A DNA stretch of 64,000 bases from Vitreoscilla massiliensis (lineage in GTDB: Bacteria; Pseudomonadota; Gammaproteobacteria; Burkholderiales; Neisseriaceae), in assembly GCF_001457815.1 (NCBI RefSeq), contig NZ_LN898221.1:124001-188000 (forward strand), in the 5' to 3' direction. Positions 41,739 through 50,341 of this stretch are shown here, piece by piece. The first letter of the stretch is position 1; every line of letters starts with the position of its first letter. A program made the translations under genes and the position numbers. A model generated the notes under the pieces. It did not search any database and was not told where the DNA came from. It saw only the letters and a list, made by a program, of their open reading frames with translations.

Positions 41739-42043
41739 GCCGACTCCTCTGCTGCGTATTGTTCTAAGAAATGCTGTTTGCCCTCTGCCAAGGTATACGT
41801 GGCTGCTATGTCATTGCTGACGTTGTGGCGCTTGACCACAAACACTTTGCGACAGCCAGACACATGTTCCCACTGCTCCCAAATCCAGCCTTTGTGGTTG
41901 CTGCGCATAAACACATAATCGCCCCACTCCTCATCGCTGCACTCTTCTGGGTTTACAGGCCGGGCAATAAAGGCTTCACCAGCATAATGAAACTCTTGCT
42001 CATCGCGCTTTTCCGCGCAAAACGGACAATGGATGTATAACAT
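41735..42043 (-). CDS. soxD: Sarcosine oxidase delta subunit
   Basis: A 102-residue zinc-binding subunit with HCPFCAEKRDEQEF at the start and further His and Cys residues (CSDEEW, GCRKVF). It completes the heterotetramer and lies between soxB (9 bases) and soxA (4-base overlap). Confidence 0.92.
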   Translation of the reverse strand: MLYIHCPFCAEKRDEQEFHYAGEAFIARPVNPEECSDEEWGDYVFMRSNHKGWIWEQWEHVSGCRKVFVVKRHNVSNDIAATYTLAEGKQHFLEQYAAEESA

Positions 42044-42052
42044 ATTGTTCTC

Positions 42053-43327
42053 CTAGTGGGCCACGCCGGCAGCACCGTGCTCATCAATCAAGCGGCCTGA
42101 ATAAAAGCGGTCTAAGGTAAAGCCACGGTTTAACGGATGTGGATTGTCGTTGGCGATGGTGTGGGCAAACACATGGCCCGAACCGGGTGTGGCCTTAAAG
42201 CCGCCGGTGCCCCAACCGCAATTGAAATACAAACCTTTGACCGGTGTTTTGCTGATGATAGGACAGGCATCTGGGGTGGTGTCGACGATGCCGCCCCATT
42301 GGCGGTTCATACGCACCCGCGACAAGGTTGGGAACAATTCAATGATGGCGGCAGCGGTGTGTTCGATGACATGTGGGCTACCGCGTTGGCCATAGCCCAA
42401 ATAGCCATCAATGCCTGCACCAATGACAAATTCACCTTTATCGGATTGGCTCATATAGCCGTGTACCGCATTCGACATCACCACGGTATCAAACACTTTT
42501 TGCATCGATTCAGACACAAAAGCCTGCAATGGATGGCTTTCTATCGGAAAACGCAAACCGGCCATGCCGGCCAATACCGAGGTGTGACCCGCAGCGACCA
42601 CGCCTACTTGGTTGGCGCGCACAAAGCCTTGTGTGGTTTGCAAGCCTTGGATGCGGCCTTCAGAAATGTCCATGCCGATGACTTCGCAGCCTTCAATCAA
42701 GTCCACACCCAAATGGCTGGCGGCGCGGGCAAAACCGCGGGCGACTGCATCGTGGTGGGCGATGCCACCGCGCGGTTGCCAGCTCGCACCCAATACTGGA
42801 TAGCGTGAGCGACGCGAACAATCGAGCAAAGGAATCTTGTCTTGCACTTCTTGCGCCGTCAAAACATGCGCGTCGATTCCAAGCAAATTATTGGCATTGA
42901 CGCGACGCTCGATGTCGCGCATGTCTTGTAAATTGTGACCCAAGTTGAACACGCCACGTTGGCTGAAAAAAGTGTTGAAATTCAAGTCTTCTGACAAGCC
43001 TTCCCACAATTTCATCGAGTGTTCATACAAATTGGCCGCGTCTTCCCACAAGTAGTTGGAGCGCACCAAAGTGGTGTTGCGCGCGGTATTGCCGCCGCCC
43101 AAATAGCCTTTTTCCAATACGGCAATTTTGCCGACATTGTGGTTTTTGGCCAGATAATACGCGGTTGCCAAGCCATGTCCGCCACCGCCAACAATGATGA
43201 CATCGTATTGCGATTGCAAAGTCGCCATGCGCCGCGCTTGTGGCCATTGTTGGTTTTGCTTCAAGCCATTTTTGATCAATGACTTCCAAGAATACTCACT
43301 GCTTTTATCGAATATGCCGTTGCTCAC
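42053..43327 (-). CDS. soxB: Sarcosine oxidase beta subunit
   Basis: A 424-residue FAD/FMN subunit and the catalytic site of the complex. It has VIIVGGGGHGLATAYYLAKN near residue 52 and GGIAHHDAVARG with the His for covalent FMN. I start it at the GTG at 43327 (reading VSNGIFDKSSEYSW), with GGGAG 7 bases upstream. This gives the usual family length, whereas the open frame extends 95 codons further. First gene of the operon. Confidence 0.93.
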   Translation of the reverse strand: MSNGIFDKSSEYSWKSLIKNGLKQNQQWPQARRMATLQSQYDVIIVGGGGHGLATAYYLAKNHNVGKIAVLEKGYLGGGNTARNTTLVRSNYLWEDAANLYEHSMKLWEGLSEDLNFNTFFSQRGVFNLGHNLQDMRDIERRVNANNLLGIDAHVLTAQEVQDKIPLLDCSRRSRYPVLGASWQPRGGIAHHDAVARGFARAASHLGVDLIEGCEVIGMDISEGRIQGLQTTQGFVRANQVGVVAAGHTSVLAGMAGLRFPIESHPLQAFVSESMQKVFDTVVMSNAVHGYMSQSDKGEFVIGAGIDGYLGYGQRGSPHVIEHTAAAIIELFPTLSRVRMNRQWGGIVDTTPDACPIISKTPVKGLYFNCGWGTGGFKATPGSGHVFAHTIANDNPHPLNRGFTLDRFYSGRLIDEHGAAGVAH

Positions 43328-43558
43328 TGTGTTTCTCCCGTTTCTCAGCACGCTGTTATGTTCGCCATTATTGGCTTTTTTTGGGCTTAAAACCGTCATG
43401 TCAAGACAGAATCTGGTCAAAAAGCGACACGACATTGTTTGTCGCAAAAAACGCCTTAGATGTCGCAATTGGATGATTGCCTTTGGCCGGATTTTGCCAT
43501 GATGGCACGGCAGCGCCTGAATGCGTTTGCATCTGATCAACCGACCCGAAAGACCACC
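43328..43558. promoter_or_regulatory. soxB-purU divergent control region with AraC-type direct repeats
   Basis: TGTCGCAA occurs at 43440-43447 and 43461-43468 as direct repeats 21 bases apart, with an inverted GCGACA at 43424-43429. Two half-sites 21 bases apart on one DNA face are the usual AraC-family arrangement, so this is the likely site for the GbdR-like regulator. Confidence 0.55.
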
Positions 43559-44416
43559 ATGAGCCCACAACGCTATGTTTTGAATTTCGCCGCCCCCAGT
43601 CAACGTGGCCAAGTTGGCCGTTTAACCCAAATCCTCGAACAACATGGGGCGTACATCGAGCAATTCTCGGTGTTTGACGACAACCGTTGCCAGTATTTCT
43701 ATTTGCGCAGCGTGTTTTACATCGAAAATCCCGCTTTTGATTTGTCTGCCTTACAAAACGAATACCATGAATTTGTCGCGGCGCAAGGCGGCGAAGGCCA
43801 TATTTGGGATGCCAATGAGGCAGTGAAGGTATTGATCATGGTTTCCAAAACCGACCATTGTTTGAACACCTTGATAGCGGCCTGTAAATTGGGTGCTTTG
43901 AACATGGACATCGTCGGCATCGCTTCCAACCATTTGGATTTAAAGCCGATTGCCGATTTGCACCAGATTCCGTATTACCATTTGCCAGTCAATGCCGACA
44001 CCCGCGCGCGCCAAGAGCAGCAAATCATTGATTTGAAAACCCAACTCGATGCCGAATTTGTGGTGTTGGCGCGCTATATGCAGGTGTTGAGCAACGCCAC
44101 TTGCCAAGTGTTGCACAAGCAAGCGATTAACATTCATCACTCGTTCTTACCCGGTTTTCGCGGTGCCAAGCCGTATGAGCAAGCGTATGAGCGCGGCGTG
44201 AAACTGATAGGCGCGACTGCCCACTTTGTCACGCCCGACTTGGATGAAGGCCCGATCATTGAGCAAGAGGTAGAACGCGTAGACCATGCGTATTCACCGG
44301 AAGATTTATTGCGTACAGGCCGGCACAGTGAAAGCGTGGTGTTGGAACGGGCCTTGAAAAACGTGCTCGAACGCCGCGTGTTCATCAATGGCGAGCGCAC
44401 AGTGATTTTGCGCTAA
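43559..44416 (+). CDS. purU: Formyltetrahydrofolate deformylase
   Basis: A 285-residue enzyme that hydrolyses 10-formyl-THF to formate and THF. It has an N-terminal ACT domain (about 1-80) and a formyltransferase-type domain with the conserved INIHHSFLPGF, in which the His is catalytic, and the Asp in TPDLDEGPI. The ATG at 43559 (MSPQRYV) gives the normal length. Divergent from soxBDAG; together they recycle the one-carbon units that sarcosine oxidation loads on folate. Confidence 0.92.
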   Translation: MSPQRYVLNFAAPSQRGQVGRLTQILEQHGAYIEQFSVFDDNRCQYFYLRSVFYIENPAFDLSALQNEYHEFVAAQGGEGHIWDANEAVKVLIMVSKTDHCLNTLIAACKLGALNMDIVGIASNHLDLKPIADLHQIPYYHLPVNADTRARQEQQIIDLKTQLDAEFVVLARYMQVLSNATCQVLHKQAINIHHSFLPGFRGAKPYEQAYERGVKLIGATAHFVTPDLDEGPIIEQEVERVDHAYSPEDLLRTGRHSESVVLERALKNVLERRVFINGERTVILR

Positions 44417-44446
44417 GCGCCATTTTGCTTTTGCCAGATAAGAAAA

Positions 44447-44473
44447 CCCCAGCCTAGGCTGGGGCTTTTTTTT
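44447..44473 (+). terminator. Classic rho-independent terminator
   Basis: CCCCAGCC/GGCTGGGG stem with a minimal AT loop, followed by eight T residues. It ends purU. It is one of the few hairpins here not built from uptake repeats. Confidence 0.9.
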
Positions 44474-44480
44474 GTGTAGG

Positions 44481-45596
44481 TTAGCGGTTGGTCGTCGCAT
44501 AGCCTTTGCTGGCGCTCTGAGCCACACGTTTGCGCTTGATGGTGTGCACCACCATAAACAGCAATAATACAAAACCGACATAGCCATTGATGACGTAAAT
44601 CGCGTTCACCAGCTTGTCAAATGGCACGTTCAAACCCACAACCACGCCGATGACGGTCAAAACCACGGTCAATAGCTTAAACGCCGCCGATTTGCCATCG
44701 GTAAAACGGGCGGACGCTTGCCACAACAAAGGCACGGCGGTGGTGTAAATGCCAGCCAACACAATGATGGAAAACACCGTCGCAAACAGCGGATGGATGC
44801 TGGCGGCCAGTTTCAAAGTCGGCACCATAGAGCCGGCGATGAATTCCATGTTCGCCAACAGCCCCAAGGCAATGATGAACAAGGCCACGCTGAAACCGAT
44901 GGCGCCCAATACCGCACCGAATGTTACTTCGCGCAAATTGTTGGCGCTGCTGCCCATCAAACCCATGAAGCCAGCCAACCACAACATGCAAAAACCCACA
45001 TACGACAAGGCGGCAAACAACCAATTGCTGGAAGCTTTCATCAGGTTTAGTGGTGCCAAAGTGGCGTTCACATCGCTCAAGCCTTGCGGGTGTTTCAAGA
45101 TGCCCCACAGACCCAATAAAATGGTCAATACCACAATGGCGGGGCCAACTTTGCCCAACACATTGACGATTTTGTCCAAGCCACAGATGACAGTGCCCGC
45201 AACCACAATGCCCATGCACACTGCGCCTGTCCACGGCGCCATGCCATATTGCTGCGCCACGGTGGCGCCCGTACCGCCTATCATCACGATAAACGACATG
45301 TAGATAAAGACAATGGCAAAATAATCAAAAAACCGCCCCAACACCTTGCCGCATAAATAAGTGTACATCTGGCCACTGTTGTGCACGTTTTGTGCCTTGC
45401 CAATGAGCACAAATTCTCGCCCCACGTACACGAAGAGCAACATCACCACGCCGATGCCAAGCAAGCCTTGCCAGCCATAAGCGCTGAAATACTGCACCAC
45501 CTCTTGGCCAGTGGCAAAGCCCGAGCCGATTAAAAATGCAATGAATGCGCCAGCATAAGTGGCGACCCGCCCCCAATGTGTGCTTGTGTTTGTCAT
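44481..45596 (-). CDS. YkvI-type membrane transporter
   Basis: A 371-residue protein with about 10-11 membrane helices and the YkvI-family start GAFIAFLIGSGFATGQEVVQ. YkvI proteins have a LeuT-like fold and are mostly uncharacterised amino-acid or amine transporters. The place beside purU and soxBDAG is suggestive of a methylamine-related substrate, but it is in a separate transcript. Substrate unknown. Confidence 0.8.
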   Translation of the reverse strand: MTNTSTHWGRVATYAGAFIAFLIGSGFATGQEVVQYFSAYGWQGLLGIGVVMLLFVYVGREFVLIGKAQNVHNSGQMYTYLCGKVLGRFFDYFAIVFIYMSFIVMIGGTGATVAQQYGMAPWTGAVCMGIVVAGTVICGLDKIVNVLGKVGPAIVVLTILLGLWGILKHPQGLSDVNATLAPLNLMKASSNWLFAALSYVGFCMLWLAGFMGLMGSSANNLREVTFGAVLGAIGFSVALFIIALGLLANMEFIAGSMVPTLKLAASIHPLFATVFSIIVLAGIYTTAVPLLWQASARFTDGKSAAFKLLTVVLTVIGVVVGLNVPFDKLVNAIYVINGYVGFVLLLFMVVHTIKRKRVAQSASKGYATTNR

Positions 45597-45879
45597 CTGT
45601 TCTCCTTTTCTGTGTTTGGTTTATGTGCAGCTGCAACATACGGCAGTTGCCCACAGCCAAAAATTCAGAAAACGACAGGATTTGCGCACAAATCTGACAT
45701 CTCACTCATTGCCTTATGAATGGATTATTGACAAAAATAAGCTGAAAACGTGTTATTAAATAGCAAATAGCATTGATTAGCATGGTATTGGTATTGCTAT
45801 TCAAAAACAGCGTTTGTCGATTAAAAAAGCGGCCTGTAAATGCTTACAGGCCGCTTGGATTCAACACTCGATGTGATTA
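45597..45879. other. Intergenic region upstream of the YkvI-type gene
   Basis: About 280 bases with the YkvI promoter and, at 45827-45856, the terminator of the RF3 gene. No gene seen. Confidence 0.5.
45827..45856. terminator. Inverted pair of uptake-type repeats, probable terminator
   Basis: AAGCGGCCTGTAA, 4 bases, then TTACAGGCCGCTT, just after the RF3 stop on the minus strand. Confidence 0.8.
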
Positions 45880-47481
45880 TTAATCGTTCAGTGCATTGTT
45901 CAATTCACGTGTTTCATTGAACACGATGTCAGGCCAACGCTCTTGCGTGAGGTTCAAATTGACGCGGTTCGGTGCCAAATAGGCCAAATTGCCACCGGCA
46001 TCTATCGACAGATTCATGCCATTGGCTTTTTCAAATTCGGCCAATTTTTTCTTGTCTGGGCAAGACACCCAACGTGCCGACCAAATGCTGGCCGAATCAA
46101 AAATCGCATCCACGCCGTATTCGGCCGCCAAACGCGAAGCCACCACTTCAAACTGCAATACCCCGACCGCGCCCAAAATCAAATCGCCGCCATTGTGTGG
46201 TTTGAACACTTGCACCGCGCCTTCTTCACCCAATTGTTGCAAGCCTTTTTGCAATTGCTTCATTTTCAATGGGTTTTTAATGCGCACGCCACGGAACAAT
46301 TCAGGGGCAAAGAATGGAATGCCGGTGTAAGTCAGCACTTCGCCTTCAGAAAAGCTGTCGCCGATTTGAATATTGCCATGGTTGGGGATGCCGATGATGT
46401 CGCCGGCAAACGCTTCTTCCACCAATTCGCGCTCGTGCGACATGAAGGTCACCACGCTGGAAGCGGCGATTTCGCGGTTGATGCGCAAATGCTTGATTTT
46501 CATGCCGCGTGAGAATTCGCCTGAGCACACGCGCAAGAAAGCGATGCGGTCGCGGTGTTTCGGGTCCATGTTCGCTTGGATTTTGAACACAAAACCAGAG
46601 AATTTTTCTTCGCCCGGCTCTACCACGCGCTCAAGCGCAGCGCGGCCTTGCGGCGCAGGTGCCCAGTTGACCAAGGCATCCAAGATTTCGCGCACACCGA
46701 AGTTGTTAATCGCCGAACCAAAGAATACTGGCGTTAATTCACCGGCCAAGAATTCTTCCAAGTTAAATTCATTGGAAGCGGCCTGTACCAATTCGATTTC
46801 AGCACGCAAATTGTCCATTTCCAATGGAAACAATTCGTCCAAACGCGGGTTGTCTATGCCTTTGATGACTTCAAATTCGTGCGATAATTTTTCCGCACCG
46901 GCTTCAAACAGGTAAATTTCATCGTTGAGGATGTGGTACACCCCTTTGAAGTTTTTACCCATGCCAATAGGCCAAGTCACAGGCGCACAGCGGATTTGCA
47001 ACACGCTTTCCACTTCGTCGAGCAATTCCAACGAGTCGCGCACTTCACGGTCGTATTTGTTCATGAAGGTCACAATCGGTGTATTGCGCATGCGACACAC
47101 GTTCAACAATTTAATCGTTTGTGCTTCCACACCTTTGGCCGCATCGATGACCATCAGCGCGCTGTCTACCGCAGTCAATACACGGTACGTGTCTTCCGAG
47201 AAGTCTTGGTGTCCGGGGGTGTCGAGCAAGTTGACGGTGTGGTCGCGGTAATCAAACTGCATCACCGAAGACGCAACCGAGATACCACGTTGTTTCTCGA
47301 TGTCCATCCAGTCCGAAGTGGCAAATTTGCCGGATTTTTTGCCTTTTACCGTACCGGCAGATTGAATCGCACCTGAAAACAGCAATAATTTTTCGGTCAA
47401 AGTGGTTTTACCGGCGTCAGGGTGCGAGATGATGGCAAACGTTCTTCTGCGCTTTGCCTGTTCTTGAATCATGTTTAACAT
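45880..47481 (-). CDS. prfC: Peptide chain release factor 3
   Basis: A 533-residue translational GTPase that removes RF1/RF2 from ribosomes after peptide release. It has the G motifs SHPDAGKTTL, DTPGHQDFSEDT and MNKYDRE, then the domain II and III regions of RF3. Standard length. Single gene with its own terminator. Confidence 0.95.
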   Translation of the reverse strand: MLNMIQEQAKRRRTFAIISHPDAGKTTLTEKLLLFSGAIQSAGTVKGKKSGKFATSDWMDIEKQRGISVASSVMQFDYRDHTVNLLDTPGHQDFSEDTYRVLTAVDSALMVIDAAKGVEAQTIKLLNVCRMRNTPIVTFMNKYDREVRDSLELLDEVESVLQIRCAPVTWPIGMGKNFKGVYHILNDEIYLFEAGAEKLSHEFEVIKGIDNPRLDELFPLEMDNLRAEIELVQAASNEFNLEEFLAGELTPVFFGSAINNFGVREILDALVNWAPAPQGRAALERVVEPGEEKFSGFVFKIQANMDPKHRDRIAFLRVCSGEFSRGMKIKHLRINREIAASSVVTFMSHERELVEEAFAGDIIGIPNHGNIQIGDSFSEGEVLTYTGIPFFAPELFRGVRIKNPLKMKQLQKGLQQLGEEGAVQVFKPHNGGDLILGAVGVLQFEVVASRLAAEYGVDAIFDSASIWSARWVSCPDKKKLAEFEKANGMNLSIDAGGNLAYLAPNRVNLNLTQERWPDIVFNETRELNNALND

Positions 47482-47802
47482 AAATACGCTTTTTTGAGAT
47501 TATGTACACGGTTATGTACACATTATTTTGCATTGGGAATAGTGAAAATAGTAAAGACTTGGTATAACCAAGTCTGTTTGAATCTTTGCGGCGATTATAT
47601 CAAATCGGCTGTATTGCTGTTCAAGTATTTTTTAGCGGTTTATTGCTGTCGCATTAACGATTCGACCTGTGTTTGAGCTTATGCCGCAAACAGGCTATGG
47701 GTGTTCAATGAAAACATTGTCAATGCATCAATTGAGTTAACCAGCTGTTCATTGATAACCATGCATGATTGATTTACATGAAATAATTTTAGGGGAGAAT
47801 TC
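47482..47802. promoter_or_regulatory. Divergent promoter region, prfC and J-domain-like gene
   Basis: About 320 AT-rich bases hold the prfC promoter and the promoter of the rightward gene. The AGGGGAGA ribosome site is at 47791-47798. No gene seen. Confidence 0.5.
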
Positions 47803-49509
47803 ATAATCAATTTGTATCAACTACTTGGTATTGAAACCAATGCCAGTACTCAAGAAATTCAAAGAGCCATCGCCAGACAAGAGCTGTATAAAACATTGTC
47901 ACCTGAAGCGATCAATAAATGTAAAGCCTATTTGCTTAATGCAGAAAACAGACAACGGTATGACTTGAAATTATTTTCTGAACACCCTGAACTGGTTCAC
48001 CATCAAACCAATGCTCATTTAAACGAAAATAAACAACAATCTAATACTGTTTTCAAAAAAGGTTTTTTTATTGGTTTTTCTGTGGCCACTTTGCTAGGTG
48101 GTTCAATATGGGGGGCACAATATCTTTATGACCAATATCGCGCCAAAACCATTTTAGAATCAATCGAAGAACAAAAAACGGTTTTTTCAACCAGCATTGA
48201 ACAAGCCTACTTACCTTCAAGCGAGGTGAAGCCAGGTTCACTGAGGCGACAAATATTCAGTCTGATGCAAGAACAAGAATCGATTCAAAAAGATTTGGTT
48301 TTAAATTTACCAGCTGCAGAAGGCGTGCAATATGATTTTTCTTCATTGGTGCTCAGTGTGTATTTGAATGGGAATGGTTTGCCCAGCTCATTAAAAGGCT
48401 ACAAAATGGAATACTTCCCCAGTTATGAGAATCAAACGTTGACTTGGAAGTGTGTTTCAAATTTGTCTGATGAAATCCGTCCTAAAAACTGTCTGCGTCA
48501 AATTCAACCCATGACAAAAGAAAAGATTTTAAAGAACATCTTTGAAGCTGAACTTAACCAACTTAAACAGCAATCCAGTCAGCCTGATTTAGCAAAACCA
48601 TTGGATACCTCTACTGGCAATAACTTTATCCCACCCATTACTAATGAATGTACTAAATTCCAAGAAAAATTAAAGCAAAAACAATTTGATGTATTTGCAG
48701 CAGGGGCTTACTCAGGTCAATCCAGTGAATACCAAATTGACAGCAGTGGTCATCAGGCGCATTGGATGGATGTTTCTGTGATGCACAATAAACCGGTGGT
48801 CTTGATTCTAGGTGCTTATGAACCCTCTATTTGGCGCATCAAATGGGAGCCCAATACCGTGATTGTAGGCGTAGTATTAACGGGTTATCACGATCAGAAA
48901 ATACTGGGTCTACCCAAATCGGTACCTGTATTGACAACGACATCTCAAAAAAATGAATGTGGTGCCAACTATGTTTCCAGTGAAAATGCTGGAGCAGTAA
49001 ATCAGTTATCAAAAAGCATTTTAAAACAAGATATTAAATCTTTGGTTTTAGCCAAAAATGGACAAGCGTTGATTGGAAACATTACCGCTCAGACCCCATT
49101 GACCATGTCATCGGATACCACTTTAGAACAAATTATTGATAAGAATATGCCTTTAGCAGGAAGGAAAGGCATTGAACAAGCTGTTCAAAAAGGCTTGTTA
49201 AGACCCGCACTGCCTGCTGATCTTAAGCAATGGCAGAAGGCATACGATCAAGCCCACAATGTACACAGGCCACCGATTGTTGGTGAAGAAAGGCCACAAA
49301 ATGGCTCTTATTTACTCAGAGGTGGAGACAGCGCCTACGTTATTTTAAAGCCCATGACCATCCCAGCAGGTTTGTATGGTGCCCACTCAGTAGAATTTTT
49401 ACTGCCTAAAGGGATTCAAAAACCATCGGGTAATCTAGGGCATTCAACGATTTATGATTTAAGCAATGGCCAATGTTACGGACCACATCCCAAATGCCTC
49501 AGGCAGTAA
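47803..49509 (+). CDS. J-domain-like membrane protein of unknown function, start uncertain
   Basis: A protein of about 565-568 residues. The first about 60 residues resemble a J-domain (LYQLLGIETNASTQEIQRAI) but lack the HPD motif. A membrane helix follows near residue 85-103, then a long hydrophilic region and a C-terminal part with a possible repeated fold. I do not recognise the rest. The strong AGGGGAGA site lies 4 bases before an ATA and 7 bases before an ATC codon in frame; a TTG at 47812 is 13 bases away. No ATG fits, so the start codon is unusual. Base composition is more AT-rich than the neighbours and no uptake repeat lies inside. Confidence 0.7.
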   Translation: MINLYQLLGIETNASTQEIQRAIARQELYKTLSPEAINKCKAYLLNAENRQRYDLKLFSEHPELVHHQTNAHLNENKQQSNTVFKKGFFIGFSVATLLGGSIWGAQYLYDQYRAKTILESIEEQKTVFSTSIEQAYLPSSEVKPGSLRRQIFSLMQEQESIQKDLVLNLPAAEGVQYDFSSLVLSVYLNGNGLPSSLKGYKMEYFPSYENQTLTWKCVSNLSDEIRPKNCLRQIQPMTKEKILKNIFEAELNQLKQQSSQPDLAKPLDTSTGNNFIPPITNECTKFQEKLKQKQFDVFAAGAYSGQSSEYQIDSSGHQAHWMDVSVMHNKPVVLILGAYEPSIWRIKWEPNTVIVGVVLTGYHDQKILGLPKSVPVLTTTSQKNECGANYVSSENAGAVNQLSKSILKQDIKSLVLAKNGQALIGNITAQTPLTMSSDTTLEQIIDKNMPLAGRKGIEQAVQKGLLRPALPADLKQWQKAYDQAHNVHRPPIVGEERPQNGSYLLRGGDSAYVILKPMTIPAGLYGAHSVEFLLPKGIQKPSGNLGHSTIYDLSNGQCYGPHPKCLRQ

Positions 49510-49517
49510 AGCAGCAG

Positions 49518-49547
49518 CTGGTAATCCCTTTTAAGAGGGATTACCAG
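49518..49547. terminator. 11-bp inverted repeat after the J-domain-like gene
   Basis: CTGGTAATCCC and GGGATTACCAG enclose 8 bases, 8 bases after the stop. There is no T run, so it is at best a weak intrinsic terminator. Confidence 0.55.
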
Positions 49548-49705
49548 CCTAAACTGACCTATACCTTGCAAACTGTTTTTGGGCCAAATGCGAATACTCG
49601 CTCTCTTCAAGTGATTGTGTGCATTTCAGAGATTCAAATACCCGTTGTTATTCAAATAATTTTACGATGAATTGACCAACTCAGATGCCGCAGCTAATGT
49701 TGGTT

Positions 49706-50245
49706 TTATTTCGGATAACAAATAATGTTTTGAAACACCACGGTGCTCGACTTCGCTGCGTACACATGCGGTTGGTCGGCGTAAAAGCGCAGGCTCTCGC
49801 CCTCGTTTAAGTCATGCCACTGATCATCAAACAACACCTGCATCTGCCCTTGCAACACATGTACGTGCTCGATGACGCCAACGCTGTGTGGCGATGATTG
49901 TTGGCTGTGTGCGCCGAGCAAGGTGATTTCAAACATTTCCATGCCAGTATCGGCCTGAAACTCAAACAAGGTGCGCACCTTCATCTGCGCATCGTCGGGA
50001 AATGCCCATTCATGCTCGTGCAACTTGGCTTCAGCGGCAAAAAATGCCGAAAACGAGGTATCCAAACCACTGGCGATTTTCCACAAGGTGGCGATGGTGG
50101 GACTGGATTCTTCGCGTTCAATTTGCCCTAACATCGCTTTGGACACACCGGTGGCCTTGGCGGTAGCGTCCAAACTCAAGCCTTTGTGTTGGCGCAAAGC
50201 CTTGATGTGTTTGGCGATGTGGGTTTTAAAACTGTCTTCTTGCAC
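49706..50245 (-). CDS. XRE-family regulator with cupin sensor domain
   Basis: A protein of about 180 residues with an N-terminal XRE helix-turn-helix (LSLDATAKATGVSKAMLGQI, EREESSPTIATL) and a C-terminal cupin_2 domain (VIEHVHVLQGQMQVLFDDQW, then GESLRFYADQPHVY). I start it at the GTG at 50245, preceded by GAGGAAGAG; the open frame runs much further upstream across the divergent promoter. It probably represses itself and the divergent BenE-type symporter through the palindromes in the gap. Confidence 0.85.
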   Translation of the reverse strand: MQEDSFKTHIAKHIKALRQHKGLSLDATAKATGVSKAMLGQIEREESSPTIATLWKIASGLDTSFSAFFAAEAKLHEHEWAFPDDAQMKVRTLFEFQADTGMEMFEITLLGAHSQQSSPHSVGVIEHVHVLQGQMQVLFDDQWHDLNEGESLRFYADQPHVYAAKSSTVVFQNIICYPK

Positions 50246-50257
50246 ACTCTTCCTCTT

Positions 50258-50308
50258 GTGCGCTATAGCGCACGGTATTATGATGGCGGCTGTGCGCAAT
50301 AACGCACA
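50258..50308. promoter_or_regulatory. Two palindromic operator candidates for the XRE-cupin regulator
   Basis: GTGCGCTATAGCGCAC (50258-50273) is a perfect 16-bp palindrome. TGTGCGCAATAACGCACA (50291-50308) is an imperfect copy built from the same GTGCG half-sites. Both lie in the 96-base gap between the divergent regulator and symporter genes. Confidence 0.72.
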
Positions 50309-50341
50309 CAGACATTCTAACATCGGTTTTGAAAGTGCACT

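Noticed and set aside
43328..43612. 95-codon N-terminal extension of soxB
   Set aside because: It runs across the divergent promoter and has no similarity to sarcosine oxidase; the GTG at 43327 has a good ribosome site and gives the family length.
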